A DNA stretch of 13,303 nt from Candidatus Moraniibacteriota bacterium (GCA_030690925.1 JAUYFO010000043.1:1-13303); one strand, 5' to 3'. Positions 1-5,170 are shown, numbered from the stretch's first letter. The notes: generated from the sequence alone by a model not told the origin. Numbers and translations: made by a program.

Positions 1-11
1 CTCCTCCTCCA

Positions 12-38
12 AAACAAAATGGTGCGCGCAAGCGCGCC
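12..38 (-). terminator. Probable intrinsic terminator after the tRNA-Leu/tRNA-Cys unit
   Basis: On the minus strand a 7-bp stem GGCGCGC/GCGCACC (one G-U pair, TTGC loop; 21-38) is followed by the T-rich tract ATTTTGTTTT. It lies about 100 nt downstream of tRNA-Leu, where a terminator would be expected. Immediately after it, bases 10-1 read GGAGGAGGAG on the minus strand, which could be a Shine-Dalgarno sequence for a gene starting just outside the window. Confidence 0.55.
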
Positions 39-77
39 AAAAATTCTGAATTCGTTTGGAAAAATGGGGGGAAATCA

Positions 78-102
78 GTGGGACGCGCTTCGCGCGTCCC
101 AC
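78..102. repeat. GC-rich perfect hairpin downstream of tRNA-Leu
   Basis: GTGGGACGCG (78-87) and CGCGTCCCAC (93-102) form a perfect 10-bp stem around CTTCG. There is no good T-run on the minus strand, so it looks more like a processing or stability hairpin, or a REP-like element, than a terminator. It sits between tRNA-Leu and the terminator-like hairpin at 21-38. Confidence 0.5.
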
Positions 103-136
103 CTTTTGGCTTCTTCAAAACCTTTGAGTTCTATTC

Positions 137-219
137 TGGTGGGCGAGGTGGGGCTCGAACCCACATGCTTTTGGCACAACATTTTAAGTGTCGCGTGTAT
201 ACCATTCCACCACTCGCCC
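137..219 (-). tRNA. tRNA-Leu (anticodon UAA), CCA encoded
   Basis: The minus strand folds as a class II tRNA. The acceptor stem is GGGCGAG/CTCGCCC, the anticodon stem CGACA/TGTTG carries loop CTTAAAA (anticodon UAA), a long variable arm includes TGCCAAAAGCA, and the T-arm is GTGGG-TTCGAGC-CCCAC. Discriminator A is followed by a genomically encoded CCA (139-137). It reads UUA and UUG codons and is the last gene of the minus-strand unit endonuclease, tRNA-Cys, tRNA-Leu. Confidence 0.95.
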
Positions 220-290
220 GTCTTGTTTTAAACGTATGCCTCCGCCTACCAGCAGACAGGATTCCGTCACCGCGGCAAGCTGTCTCTGTG
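220..290. other. Spacer between tRNA-Leu and tRNA-Cys with REP-like sequence
   Basis: A 71-nt spacer with no gene. It contains the REP-like string CCTCCGCCTACCAGCAGACAG (around 239-259), which resembles the palindromes at 5439-5454, 5701-5718 and 5890-5905, and a possible GACAG/CTGTC pairing. No promoter is evident, so the two tRNAs are probably processed from one transcript. Confidence 0.35.
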
Positions 291-362
291 AGGTCCGGGG
301 CGGAATTGAACCGCCGTTTAGGGTTTTGCAGACCCTTGCCTCAACCGCTCGGCCACCGGACC
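291..362 (-). tRNA. tRNA-Cys (anticodon GCA)
   Basis: On the minus strand the acceptor stem GGTCCGG/CCGGACC, anticodon stem AGGGT/ACCCT with loop CTGCAAA (anticodon GCA) and T-arm GGCGG-TTCAATT-CCGCC are all intact. The discriminator base is U, a known identity element of tRNA-Cys. CCA is not encoded (CAC follows). The 5' end lies only 11 nt after the stop codon of the LAGLIDADG gene, so both are probably on one transcript and RNase P would cut just after the coding sequence. Confidence 0.95.
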
Positions 363-373
363 TTTATCTTATT

Positions 374-1096
374 TTAACCTAAGCATTGTAGTATACTTTT
401 TACCTTTCTATCAAGCCTTTGGGGTCGGAGCTTGAAGTATCTACTATAGACTGCAGCTTTTCTTTCCAAATAGGCGTCGCCACTCACTTTTCCATACATC
501 CACTTGAACATCTTCACGCTATCAGTAGTTGTATAAGAAAGCATGAATGAACTATGACCGTTATAGACTTTTAAAAGATCTGTATCGATAGCTTTATTTA
601 CCTGCACAGCTAGCTCCTGCAAGAACTCCTTACTTCCACTCGTAAATACGGTGCACAACTTACTCAAAATCAAAGGCTGCCGCTTTCCTTTTTTCATATC
701 TATCCGAACGCAACCGTCCCCATCAAAATATCCTCGGACAAAATGGCTCAGATACTTCTTGGGAATATGAGGAAACTTTATAGTCAAAGATTTTTTCGGA
801 TAGAGGCCAAGCTTAGTCAAATCATTATACAATTCATGACTTCCAATTCTGAGCAAATATCCTACCTGCGAGTTTTTTGTTTTTGGAAGCACTGAAATAA
901 TCGTATGCTCAGAGCTTAACCATTTTTTAATCTTCTCTATATTATTTTTTTCTACACTTGAGACTCGTAAGTATTTCCCGCGAATATACGCCGCGTCTTC
1001 AAGACTGCCGTCGGCATAAATATACCCTAAAGTATATGCCATTTCTTGTGTCCATTTTTTAAAGAAATCTTCGTTTATTTTATACTTTATTCCCAT
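374..1096 (-). CDS. LAGLIDADG-family homing endonuclease, free-standing
   Basis: A 240-aa protein with two LAGLIDADG-type helices: residues 20-30 (AYTLGYIYADG, acidic D29) and about 117-128 (FVRGYFDGDG, D125/D127). Two such motifs in one chain indicate a monomeric endonuclease that would cut a long, near-palindromic DNA site. No intron or intein surrounds it. A longer reading starts at a TTG at 1153, but that TTG is the first half of a consensus -35 box and lies upstream of the likely RNA start, so the ATG at 1096 is preferred. AGGA lies about 14 nt upstream of it, which is a weak ribosome site. The stop codon is 11 nt from tRNA-Cys. Its target cannot be read from the sequence. It could also act as a maturase or be a decaying selfish gene, though both acidic motifs are intact. 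Confidence 0.88.
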   Translation of the reverse strand: MGIKYKINEDFFKKWTQEMAYTLGYIYADGSLEDAAYIRGKYLRVSSVEKNNIEKIKKWLSSEHTIISVLPKTKNSQVGYLLRIGSHELYNDLTKLGLYPKKSLTIKFPHIPKKYLSHFVRGYFDGDGCVRIDMKKGKRQPLILSKLCTVFTSGSKEFLQELAVQVNKAIDTDLLKVYNGHSSFMLSYTTTDSVKMFKWMYGKVSGDAYLERKAAVYSRYFKLRPQRLDRKVKSILQCLG

Positions 1097-1124
1097 ACAC
1101 AGAAGGTTATGTCCTATACTGTAA

Positions 1125-1153
1125 TATATACCAAATAGGGGGTGGGCAGTCAA
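1125..1153 (-). promoter_or_regulatory. Sigma-70-like promoter of the LAGLIDADG/tRNA-Cys/tRNA-Leu unit
   Basis: On the minus strand TTGACT (1153-1148), a 17-bp spacer and TATATA (1130-1125) closely match the consensus. The predicted RNA start is near 1118, about 22 nt before the ATG at 1096. The promoter begins directly after the terminator of the upstream 3D-domain gene. Confidence 0.75.
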
Positions 1154-1155
1154 TG

Positions 1156-1187
1156 AAAAAGAGAGGGCCTTGCAGCGCCTCTCTTTT
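1156..1187 (-). terminator. Intrinsic terminator of the 3D-domain gene
   Basis: On the minus strand a 10-bp stem AAAAGAGAGG/CCTCTCTTTT (1187-1178 with 1166-1157) is followed by T residues, 21 nt after the stop codon at 1208. The A/T symmetry would let it work in both directions. Confidence 0.85.
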
Positions 1188-1207
1188 CCGTTACCCCGTC
1201 TTTGGTA

Positions 1208-1765
1208 TTACTTGATTACCGTAGCCGTCAGGTTGCGGCGACCAAAGGCGAAGGCCTCTGCTTTGGTTTGCATATAGATGTCGACGTGGTTACCTTTGAT
1301 GGCCCCACCACGGTCCTCACAACGGAACTCTCCCATACCTTCGATAGCAATCTTGGTACCAAAGGGGAGATTCGGAGCACAGGCCAGGGTACGCTTTTCT
1401 TGGACTTTGATCCCAGAAGCGGTAATCCCGTCCGACTTACCACATTCATCGGCAGCCGCGGTATAGGCCGAAGCATTGATGATAAAGGGTTCAGTCGGTA
1501 AAGCCTTCCACAAATGGGCCTGCTTGACCTTCCACCGGGCGAGCATCTTCTCTTCCTTGCTCATATCGGCAATCGGCACGGCTGGCTGTTTGTTCTTGTC
1601 TTCCAGGACAAACGTCCAATTAAGCAAGAATGGATCATTCTGATAATCATATTCGAAGGATACCGGCAGTTCACTAGACAAAGGAGCGGCCTCTACGGCA
1701 GGAATCTGAGAAAGAACATTGCTTACTAATACTATCGCGAAAAGAAAGTCTTTTCGTGCACCCAT
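1208..1765 (-). CDS. Secreted 3D (Asp-Asp-Asp) domain protein, putative cell-wall hydrolase
   Basis: A 185-aa protein. Residues 1-27 form a signal peptide: basic MGARK, a hydrophobic stretch, and cleavage probably after AVEA or AVEAA. The C-terminal half, about 97-185, is a 3D domain with its three aspartates visible in SDGITASG (D112), CEDRGG (D151) and HVDIYM (D162). The segment PFGTKIAIEGMGEF is typical of the double-psi beta-barrel fold shared with MltA and RpfB/YuiC-type enzymes, which cleave peptidoglycan glycan strands. Cysteines at 109, 129 and 149 might form disulfides, which would fit the VKOR gene nearby. The ATG at 1765 has no Shine-Dalgarno but follows a 60-nt structured leader and a consensus promoter. 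The exact substrate is unknown. Confidence 0.85.
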   Translation of the reverse strand: MGARKDFLFAIVLVSNVLSQIPAVEAAPLSSELPVSFEYDYQNDPFLLNWTFVLEDKNKQPAVPIADMSKEEKMLARWKVKQAHLWKALPTEPFIINASAYTAAADECGKSDGITASGIKVQEKRTLACAPNLPFGTKIAIEGMGEFRCEDRGGAIKGNHVDIYMQTKAEAFAFGRRNLTATVIK

Positions 1766-1825
1766 AGTGTAATCTTATGACTAAGCCGCGGCTCTCGAGA
1801 GAGCGACGAGCTAGCTTCTAAGCTA
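1766..1825 (-). promoter_or_regulatory. Structured 5' leader of the 3D-domain gene
   Basis: The predicted 60-nt leader is packed with palindromes: TAGCTT-AG-AAGCTA, GCTCT-CTCG-AGAGC and AGCCGCGGCT. The AAGC of the first hairpin could instead pair with the GCTT of the last, so two alternative folds are possible. No known riboswitch class is recognised. It may control translation or RNA stability. Confidence 0.4.
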
Positions 1826-1832
1826 ACCGTGC

Positions 1833-1861
1833 ATATTAGCACAAAAAACTAATCCTGTCAA
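1833..1861 (-). promoter_or_regulatory. Consensus sigma-70 promoter of the 3D-domain gene
   Basis: Minus-strand TTGACA (1861-1856), 17-bp spacer, TAATAT (1838-1833). The predicted start of transcription is near 1825. Confidence 0.8.
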
Positions 1862-1901
1862 GAGTAAAATGACAATACTTGGCTTAAATAAAGCAATATT
1901 A

Positions 1902-1930
1902 AAGAAAAATAGACAGGAAATAACCTATCT
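1902..1930 (-). terminator. Intrinsic terminator of the VKOR/transglutaminase-like unit
   Basis: On the minus strand AGATAGG (1930-1924) pairs with CCTGTCT (1917-1911, one T-G pair) around TTATTT and is followed by ATTTTTCTTT. It lies 23 nt downstream of the stop codon at 1954. Confidence 0.8.
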
Positions 1931-1953
1931 TAGCGAATAATTCATAGCTTTCT

Positions 1954-2580
1954 CTACGTTCCGGGATCAGAGCGTTTCCAGACTGTGAGACGACCAGCCT
2001 TTCGTTCCAGGGCCGAGGCCTGGCGCACATACTTGGCCTGGCCAGTTGGTACTAGGGGATAATGCCGAGATTCATCAAGTGCAAGAGCGATATCCCATAG
2101 GTGCTGCTCTGATGTGATCCACTCTGTACCAAAACGTTTCAGTGAGAAAGAGCGAGAATAACTCTCTAGCGTCTTGTCCCCGGTACTGAGCAGGACGTAT
2201 TCATGAAAGTAGGAGAGGGCCAACTCGCGCAGCGTCCGGTAGATGGGATCACGAAAGCATAGTACCGGATGATTACTCTTGCTGATGGCGCCCCAGTAGC
2301 CATTTTCCTGGTACAGCGCTACCACATGATCAAAGTCTGGCAACTGAGCTTTCAAATCCATGAGCAGCGGTTTCCTGCCATGGAGCCACAAAGCGGTAGC
2401 GGCGATGAAGGCCCCTTCGATACAGTGGGCCCGCCCTTTGCGGAGCGCCATGCGAGGTGAAGAACACGAGTCACTATAACGGGAGAGATTGCTCGGCAGG
2501 GTATCAAGAAAATCCTGAATCTTCTGTGGACTATTCAACTTTTTGAGCAGCCTCAGTTCAAGAGGAGAAAGTCCGAACAT
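1954..2580 (-). CDS. Transglutaminase-like cysteine protein of unknown role
   Basis: A 208-aa protein without signal peptide. The central region, about 48-127, resembles a transglutaminase/papain-like fold. A candidate nucleophile Cys53 sits in RAHCIEGAFIAATAL at the start of a helix. A candidate His85 lies in DFDHVVALY, followed by the conserved-looking stretch WGAISKSNHPVL (97-107) and RDPIYRTLRELALSYFHEY (110-128). This pattern occurs in uncharacterised bacterial proteins of the transglutaminase-like superfamily. The assignment rests on motif memory, and the third catalytic residue is not certain. The start ATG (2580) is 11 nt after the stop codon of the VKOR gene, so the two are probably co-transcribed. 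Substrate and reaction (cross-linking, peptidase or none) cannot be inferred. Confidence 0.75.
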   Translation of the reverse strand: MFGLSPLELRLLKKLNSPQKIQDFLDTLPSNLSRYSDSCSSPRMALRKGRAHCIEGAFIAATALWLHGRKPLLMDLKAQLPDFDHVVALYQENGYWGAISKSNHPVLCFRDPIYRTLRELALSYFHEYVLLSTGDKTLESYSRSFSLKRFGTEWITSEQHLWDIALALDESRHYPLVPTGQAKYVRQASALERKAGRLTVWKRSDPGT

Positions 2581-2591
2581 AGCAAAAGACG

Positions 2592-3053
2592 TTAGACCTG
2601 ACTTTCGACAGGAGCATCCTTGCTCTCACGCACCAGCTTGAGTGATAGTACAAAGATAGTGACAATAATGAGGGTGCAGATGAAACAGAGCAGACAAAAG
2701 GCCTTGATGAAAAATATTTCCCGGTAGATAATAAAGCCGTTGAAACACACGCCCAAGAAAGAGAGTACCACCAATATCTTGGCCTGAAGATAGGATTGAT
2801 GCTTGTAGCCATACCAAGCCAGTCCTAAAAGAACGGGGTACACAGCCAGAGCTACCCAGGGAAAGGGGATACCAAAGACATTAGAGAGGGGGTGGCGTAG
2901 CACCTCACTGCAAGAGTTAACCTTGGAAAAATCACAGAATGAGGTCAGCCCCAGTGGATCGACATAGCGGAAGTAGTAGGCCTTGTAGCTCAGATAGATG
3001 GCGTTGACCAGCGCCACGGCAGATAAAATGGCAATAGCACGATACTTTTTCAT
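2592..3053 (-). CDS. Vitamin K epoxide reductase (VKOR) family membrane protein
   Basis: A 153-aa membrane protein with about four transmembrane helices (approximately 5-24, 62-80, 91-110, 118-140). The family hallmarks are present: loop cysteines C40 and C48 (SFCDFSKVNSCSEV), a conserved serine S57 in HPLSNVFGIP, and the quinone-side redox motif CLLC (C120/C123). Bacterial VKORs reoxidise a DsbA/thioredoxin-like partner in the cell envelope and pass electrons to quinone, replacing DsbB. No thioredoxin fusion or DsbA gene is in the window. The ATG at 3053 is preceded by GGGA at a short distance. It is the first gene of a unit with the transglutaminase-like gene, and the secreted 3D protein downstream has three cysteines that could be substrates. 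Confidence 0.93.
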   Translation of the reverse strand: MKKYRAIAILSAVALVNAIYLSYKAYYFRYVDPLGLTSFCDFSKVNSCSEVLRHPLSNVFGIPFPWVALAVYPVLLGLAWYGYKHQSYLQAKILVVLSFLGVCFNGFIIYREIFFIKAFCLLCFICTLIIVTIFVLSLKLVRESKDAPVESQV

Positions 3054-3081
3054 ACGATTCCCTTATGAATTATCTGCTTCT

Positions 3082-3110
3082 AGCATAGCACACAACGATT
3101 GTGGTAGAAA
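3082..3110 (-). promoter_or_regulatory. Possible extended -10 promoter of the VKOR unit
   Basis: On the minus strand TGCTATGCT (-10 hexamer TATGCT, 3087-3082) has the TGn extension, while the -35 position (TTTCTA) is poor. It lies directly after the terminator of the preceding gene and about 30 nt upstream of the ATG. Confidence 0.4.
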
Positions 3111-3143
3111 AAAACTGCCACGCCGAGGGTTCTCGGGGGCAGT
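3108..3143 (-). terminator. Strong intrinsic terminator of the 166-aa orphan gene
   Basis: On the minus strand ACTGCC pairs with GGCAGT, with an inner stem CCGAG/CTCGG around AACC, followed by seven T residues. It lies 21 nt after the stop codon at 3164. Confidence 0.9.
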
Positions 3144-3163
3144 ATTGTGTATCAGGTGTCAGC

Positions 3164-3664
3164 CTACAAATCGAGGGCGATGCAGGCGGCCGGAGCCATG
3201 GTGATGCATGAGTTGTATGGATTGTTTTCCAATACCACCATCGTCGTACCCTTCCATTCGATACGGACGCCCTGCTTCAGCTCCTTGGCTTCATCAAAAG
3301 GAAGATGGAATGTGGGCATACCGAAATCAAACTGGCCATAGATGTTTTTGTTGGGATTCCCCAAAACCAGGAGTCTGATGTAAGGGACATACAAATCAGA
3401 CAGCACGTCGTTATTCTCCGGGTAATCTGAACCACCCGAAGAACCATGATGGCTCATCGCTGCTTCCTCCGCCAACTCACGAATGATTGAGAGTGGGAAG
3501 GGGCCCTCTACCTTGGTAGTCGAAAAGCATTCCGGAAAGCCGATGGATAGCCTCATGGAGATGTCGTTGTTTTCGCTTTGACTGCAGTTGCTCAGGGCCA
3601 GCATGAGTGGCCAGCTGCTACGGCCAACTTTGCAGATTGCTGACCAGTCCTTGTAAAGTGCCAT
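3164..3664 (-). CDS. Hypothetical protein, 166 aa, no recognised family
   Basis: No domain is recognised. The protein has no signal peptide or membrane helix and looks soluble and globular. It has five cysteines (C11, C27, C46, C153, C161), a polar, Ser/His/Gly-rich stretch at 70-80 (MSHHGSSGGSD), and a C-terminal part with alternating hydrophobic residues (RIEWKGTTMVVLEN) suggesting beta strands. The gene has full signals of its own: a good promoter at 3708-3736, an ideal Shine-Dalgarno AGGAGG five bases before the ATG at 3664, and a strong terminator. The perfect ribosome site contrasts with most other genes here and suggests high expression. It is divergent from the pseudopilin-like gene. 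That it is a real gene is well supported; its function is unknown. Confidence 0.8.
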   Translation of the reverse strand: MALYKDWSAICKVGRSSWPLMLALSNCSQSENNDISMRLSIGFPECFSTTKVEGPFPLSIIRELAEEAAMSHHGSSGGSDYPENNDVLSDLYVPYIRLLVLGNPNKNIYGQFDFGMPTFHLPFDEAKELKQGVRIEWKGTTMVVLENNPYNSCITMAPAACIALDL

Positions 3665-3707
3665 TGCGGCCTCCTCTTTGGTTGTTCATCGCCCATTGCG
3701 ACAGCCC

Positions 3708-3736
3708 ATAATACCATGCTTATGGCCCGTTGTCTA
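3708..3736 (-). promoter_or_regulatory. Sigma-70-like promoter of the 166-aa orphan gene
   Basis: Minus-strand TAGACA (3736-3731), 17-bp spacer, TATTAT (3713-3708). The predicted RNA start is near 3701, giving a leader of about 37 nt with the AGGAGG ribosome site. Confidence 0.7.
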
Positions 3737-3795
3737 GCTTTTTCCCCCAGAAATGGCTCCAAAAGACCATTTCCCTGCTGTCATTTCTAGTATTA

Positions 3796-3811
3796 TCCCT
3801 TACCTAAGGGA
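3796..3811. promoter_or_regulatory. Perfect inverted repeat, candidate operator
   Basis: TCCCTTA-CC-TAAGGGA is a perfect 7-bp inverted repeat with a 2-bp centre, too tight for a good RNA hairpin but typical of a dimeric repressor site. It lies between the divergent promoters of the orphan gene and the pseudopilin-like gene, 29 bp upstream of the latter's -35 box. Confidence 0.4.
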
Positions 3812-3839
3812 ATTATTCTATATTACAGGATGTTTGCCA

Positions 3840-3868
3840 TTGACAAAATACAAAATACATGCTACTAT
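3840..3868 (+). promoter_or_regulatory. Consensus sigma-70 promoter of the pseudopilin-like gene
   Basis: TTGACA (3840-3845), 17-bp spacer, TACTAT (3863-3868). The predicted start is near 3875, about 33 nt before the ATG at 3908. The arms ATTGACAA (3839-3846) and TTGTCAAT (3875-3882) form an 8-bp inverted repeat bracketing the promoter. Confidence 0.75.
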
Positions 3869-3881
3869 ACACAGTTGTCAA
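3852..3881 (-). promoter_or_regulatory. Possible overlapping minus-strand promoter
   Basis: The right arm of the inverted repeat reads TTGACA on the minus strand (3881-3876) and is followed after 18 bp by TATTTT (3857-3852). This would make a face-to-face promoter overlapping the plus-strand one, with a leader of about 180 nt to the orphan gene. The AT-rich context makes a chance match possible. Confidence 0.3.
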
Positions 3882-3907
3882 TTTTGTAATTATTGATTCC
3901 TTATTGT

Positions 3908-4222
3908 ATGGGAACATCTCTCTTGCAGTTGGTCATGGCCTTGGGTACCGGGGCGATTATGATCAATGGTGTCGCGATGAGCGCCCCAGATATCATCGCT
4001 AATGCCAAGGATGTCGCCAATGCGGCCAATGTCCACCAGTTGTCCATCGCTTTGGAGCTCTATAACCTCGATCATAACGCTTACCCACTTTCGAGTAATG
4101 GAGCCCAAATGGTGAACACTCTCTACGCTGAGGGTTATATCCAGAACAAGCCTATGGATTCTACCGTCTTCGAGTATACGGTGAAGGCCGGTGGCAACGA
4201 ATACACCCTGAAGAAGATCTAA
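3908..4222 (+). CDS. Small pseudopilin-like exported protein
   Basis: A 104-aa protein. Residues 4-25 (starting LLQLVMALGTG) are hydrophobic. The region after it, ANVHQLSIALELYNLDHNAYP (about 39-60), strongly resembles the helix and loop of type IV pilin/GspG-like proteins, which read as xQLxxALELYxxDxxxYP. The C-terminal part would form the short beta region. The usual prepilin signal (G followed by FTLIE) is missing: there is no glycine/Phe cleavage site and no Glu5. Cleavage by signal peptidase I after VAMSA, or an uncleaved anchor, is more likely. The ATG at 3908 is preferred over an in-frame TTG at 3893 because it suits the promoter spacing. No Shine-Dalgarno is seen. It is monocistronic with its own terminator. 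Its role (surface fibre, adhesin) is inferred only. Confidence 0.75.
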   Translation: MGTSLLQLVMALGTGAIMINGVAMSAPDIIANAKDVANAANVHQLSIALELYNLDHNAYPLSSNGAQMVNTLYAEGYIQNKPMDSTVFEYTVKAGGNEYTLKKI

Positions 4223-4231
4223 GGCTAGCAG

Positions 4232-4261
4232 AAACAGCTCCTCTCGAGGGGCTGTTTTTTT
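4232..4261 (+). terminator. Intrinsic terminator between the pseudopilin-like gene and the tRNA array
   Basis: ACAGC-TCC pairs with GGG-GCTGT around TCTCGA and is followed by TTTTTTT. It lies 10 nt after the stop codon. On the minus strand the same stem directly follows tRNA-Gly and has TTT after it, so it may also end the tRNA array. Confidence 0.88.
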
Positions 4262-4263
4262 AC

Positions 4264-4338
4264 TGGAGCGGGTAAGGGGAGTCGAACCTCTATCTCAACC
4301 TTGGCAAGGTCGTGTAATAGCCGCTATACGATACCCGC
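4264..4338 (-). tRNA. tRNA-Gly (anticodon GCC), CCA encoded
   Basis: On the minus strand the acceptor stem is GCGGGTA/TACCCGC and the anticodon stem CGACC/GGTTG has loop TTGCCAA (anticodon GCC). The T-loop is TTCGACT, the discriminator is U (usual for bacterial tRNA-Gly), and CCA is encoded (4266-4264). It reads GGC/GGU and is the last gene of the minus-strand tRNA array. Confidence 0.95.
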
Positions 4339-4372
4339 TATTTACTAAGGCATTCTGGCAAACAAATCCTTC

Positions 4373-4390
4373 TTGGTCAAGACAGACCAA
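4373..4390. repeat. Small hairpin between tRNA-Ile and tRNA-Gly
   Basis: TTGGTC-AAGACA-GACCAA is a perfect 6-bp stem in the 60-nt spacer. It has no T-run, so it is likely a structural or processing element of the tRNA precursor. Confidence 0.4.
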
Positions 4391-4398
4391 TTCCTCTG

Positions 4399-4471
4399 TG
4401 GGACTGGATGGAATCGAACCATCGACCAAGCGATTATGAGTCGCCCGCTCTAACCGCTGAGCTACAGTCCC
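4399..4471 (-). tRNA. tRNA-Ile2 (anticodon CAU, expected lysidine-modified)
   Basis: On the minus strand the acceptor stem is GGGACTG/CAGTCCC and the anticodon stem GGCGA/TCGCT has loop CTCATAA (anticodon CAU). A CAU anticodon could be Met or Ile2. The D-arm, anticodon arm and variable region (GGCGACTCATAATCGCTTGG) match the E. coli ileX/ileY type remembered from the literature, and the 1-72 pair is G-C, which excludes an initiator. TilS would convert C34 to lysidine so that it reads AUA. CCA is not encoded. Its first 10 bases are also the end of the helix-turn-helix gene. Confidence 0.82.
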
Positions 4472-5169
4472 GTACATGTGGCATCTTTTTTAAGAAATCG
4501 TTCCTTTAGACCATCTATCCAGCCAATAATCCGAAAGAATAGCTTCACATCATACACTCTGATATGGACTGTACCATATGTCAAGTTGTTACCCCTTTTC
4601 TGGCCACTACGAACGCTTAGTGCCGTACAGGTTTTGATAAACTGAGTCTTTGCTACACCAGTCAGCTTAGACCAATACGCTACCGCCGCTCGCATATCAA
4701 CATTTGGATGAGCGATGAGCTGGACCCTGAATTGACTTTCATCAACATCGCAGAACTTCCGAAAAAAAACCATCATCACCTGTACCATTTCTGGATCCGA
4801 GTTGGTGAAGTCAACACATTTCCACTTACTTCCATTCGCCCCTCTTTTATACCCTTCAGCCCAGTAGAGAGCTGTCCCCGCAATAAACAAAGTATCCCTA
4901 CCATAATCTAAAGCTTCACGCTTCGCTTTCTCCCGTATAATTTCTGCTCGCTCTTTGGCTAACACCGTCTGATTCTTGTTCCTTTGTATCAAGGCTTCTG
5001 TTCCACGCGAAGTTCTTTCCGTAATTTTCTTTTGAGCGATGTCTGTGAGTTTCACCTCCCGGAGCCAATAACTGAGGGTGCTCTTCGGAACATTCAGCAC
5101 CGCCTGAATCTGAGAATAACTCTTTCCCTCTTTTCTGAGCTTAATAGCTGCCTCCTTTTCTTTTCTCAT
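4462..5169 (-). CDS. Helix-turn-helix protein with LAGLIDADG-like core, overlaps tRNA-Ile
   Basis: A 235-aa protein. Residues about 5-38 form a helix-turn-helix (KLRKEGKSYSQIQAVLNVPK followed by STLSYWLR) like those of resolvases and transposases. A basic, charged linker spans 45-90. A central segment FIAGTALYWAEGYKRG (95-110, E105), then VDFTNSDPEMV, resembles a divergent LAGLIDADG core, and a second candidate helix FFRIIGWIDGL is at 211-221. Similar proteins are frequent in CPR genomes and are usually unannotated or called HTH proteins. DNA binding is likely; cleavage is uncertain. The stop codon TAG is bases 8-10 of tRNA-Ile, so RNase P maturation would cut the mRNA three codons before its stop. 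The ATG at 5169 has no Shine-Dalgarno and is one base after a 17-bp hairpin. It sits between tRNA-Phe and tRNA-Ile and is probably read from the array promoter. Confidence 0.82.
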   Translation of the reverse strand: MRKEKEAAIKLRKEGKSYSQIQAVLNVPKSTLSYWLREVKLTDIAQKKITERTSRGTEALIQRNKNQTVLAKERAEIIREKAKREALDYGRDTLFIAGTALYWAEGYKRGANGSKWKCVDFTNSDPEMVQVMMVFFRKFCDVDESQFRVQLIAHPNVDMRAAVAYWSKLTGVAKTQFIKTCTALSVRSGQKRGNNLTYGTVHIRVYDVKLFFRIIGWIDGLKERFLKKDATCTGL

Positions 5170-5170
5170 A

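Noticed and set aside
1202..1501. 99-aa plus-strand reading frame opposite the 3D-domain gene
   Set aside because: Antisense shadow; the minus-strand frame has a signal peptide, 3D motif, promoter and terminator.
4399..4471. tRNA with CAU anticodon as initiator or elongator tRNA-Met
   Set aside because: The 1-72 pair is G-C, not the initiator mismatch, and the anticodon arm and variable region match the Ile2 type better than elongator Met.
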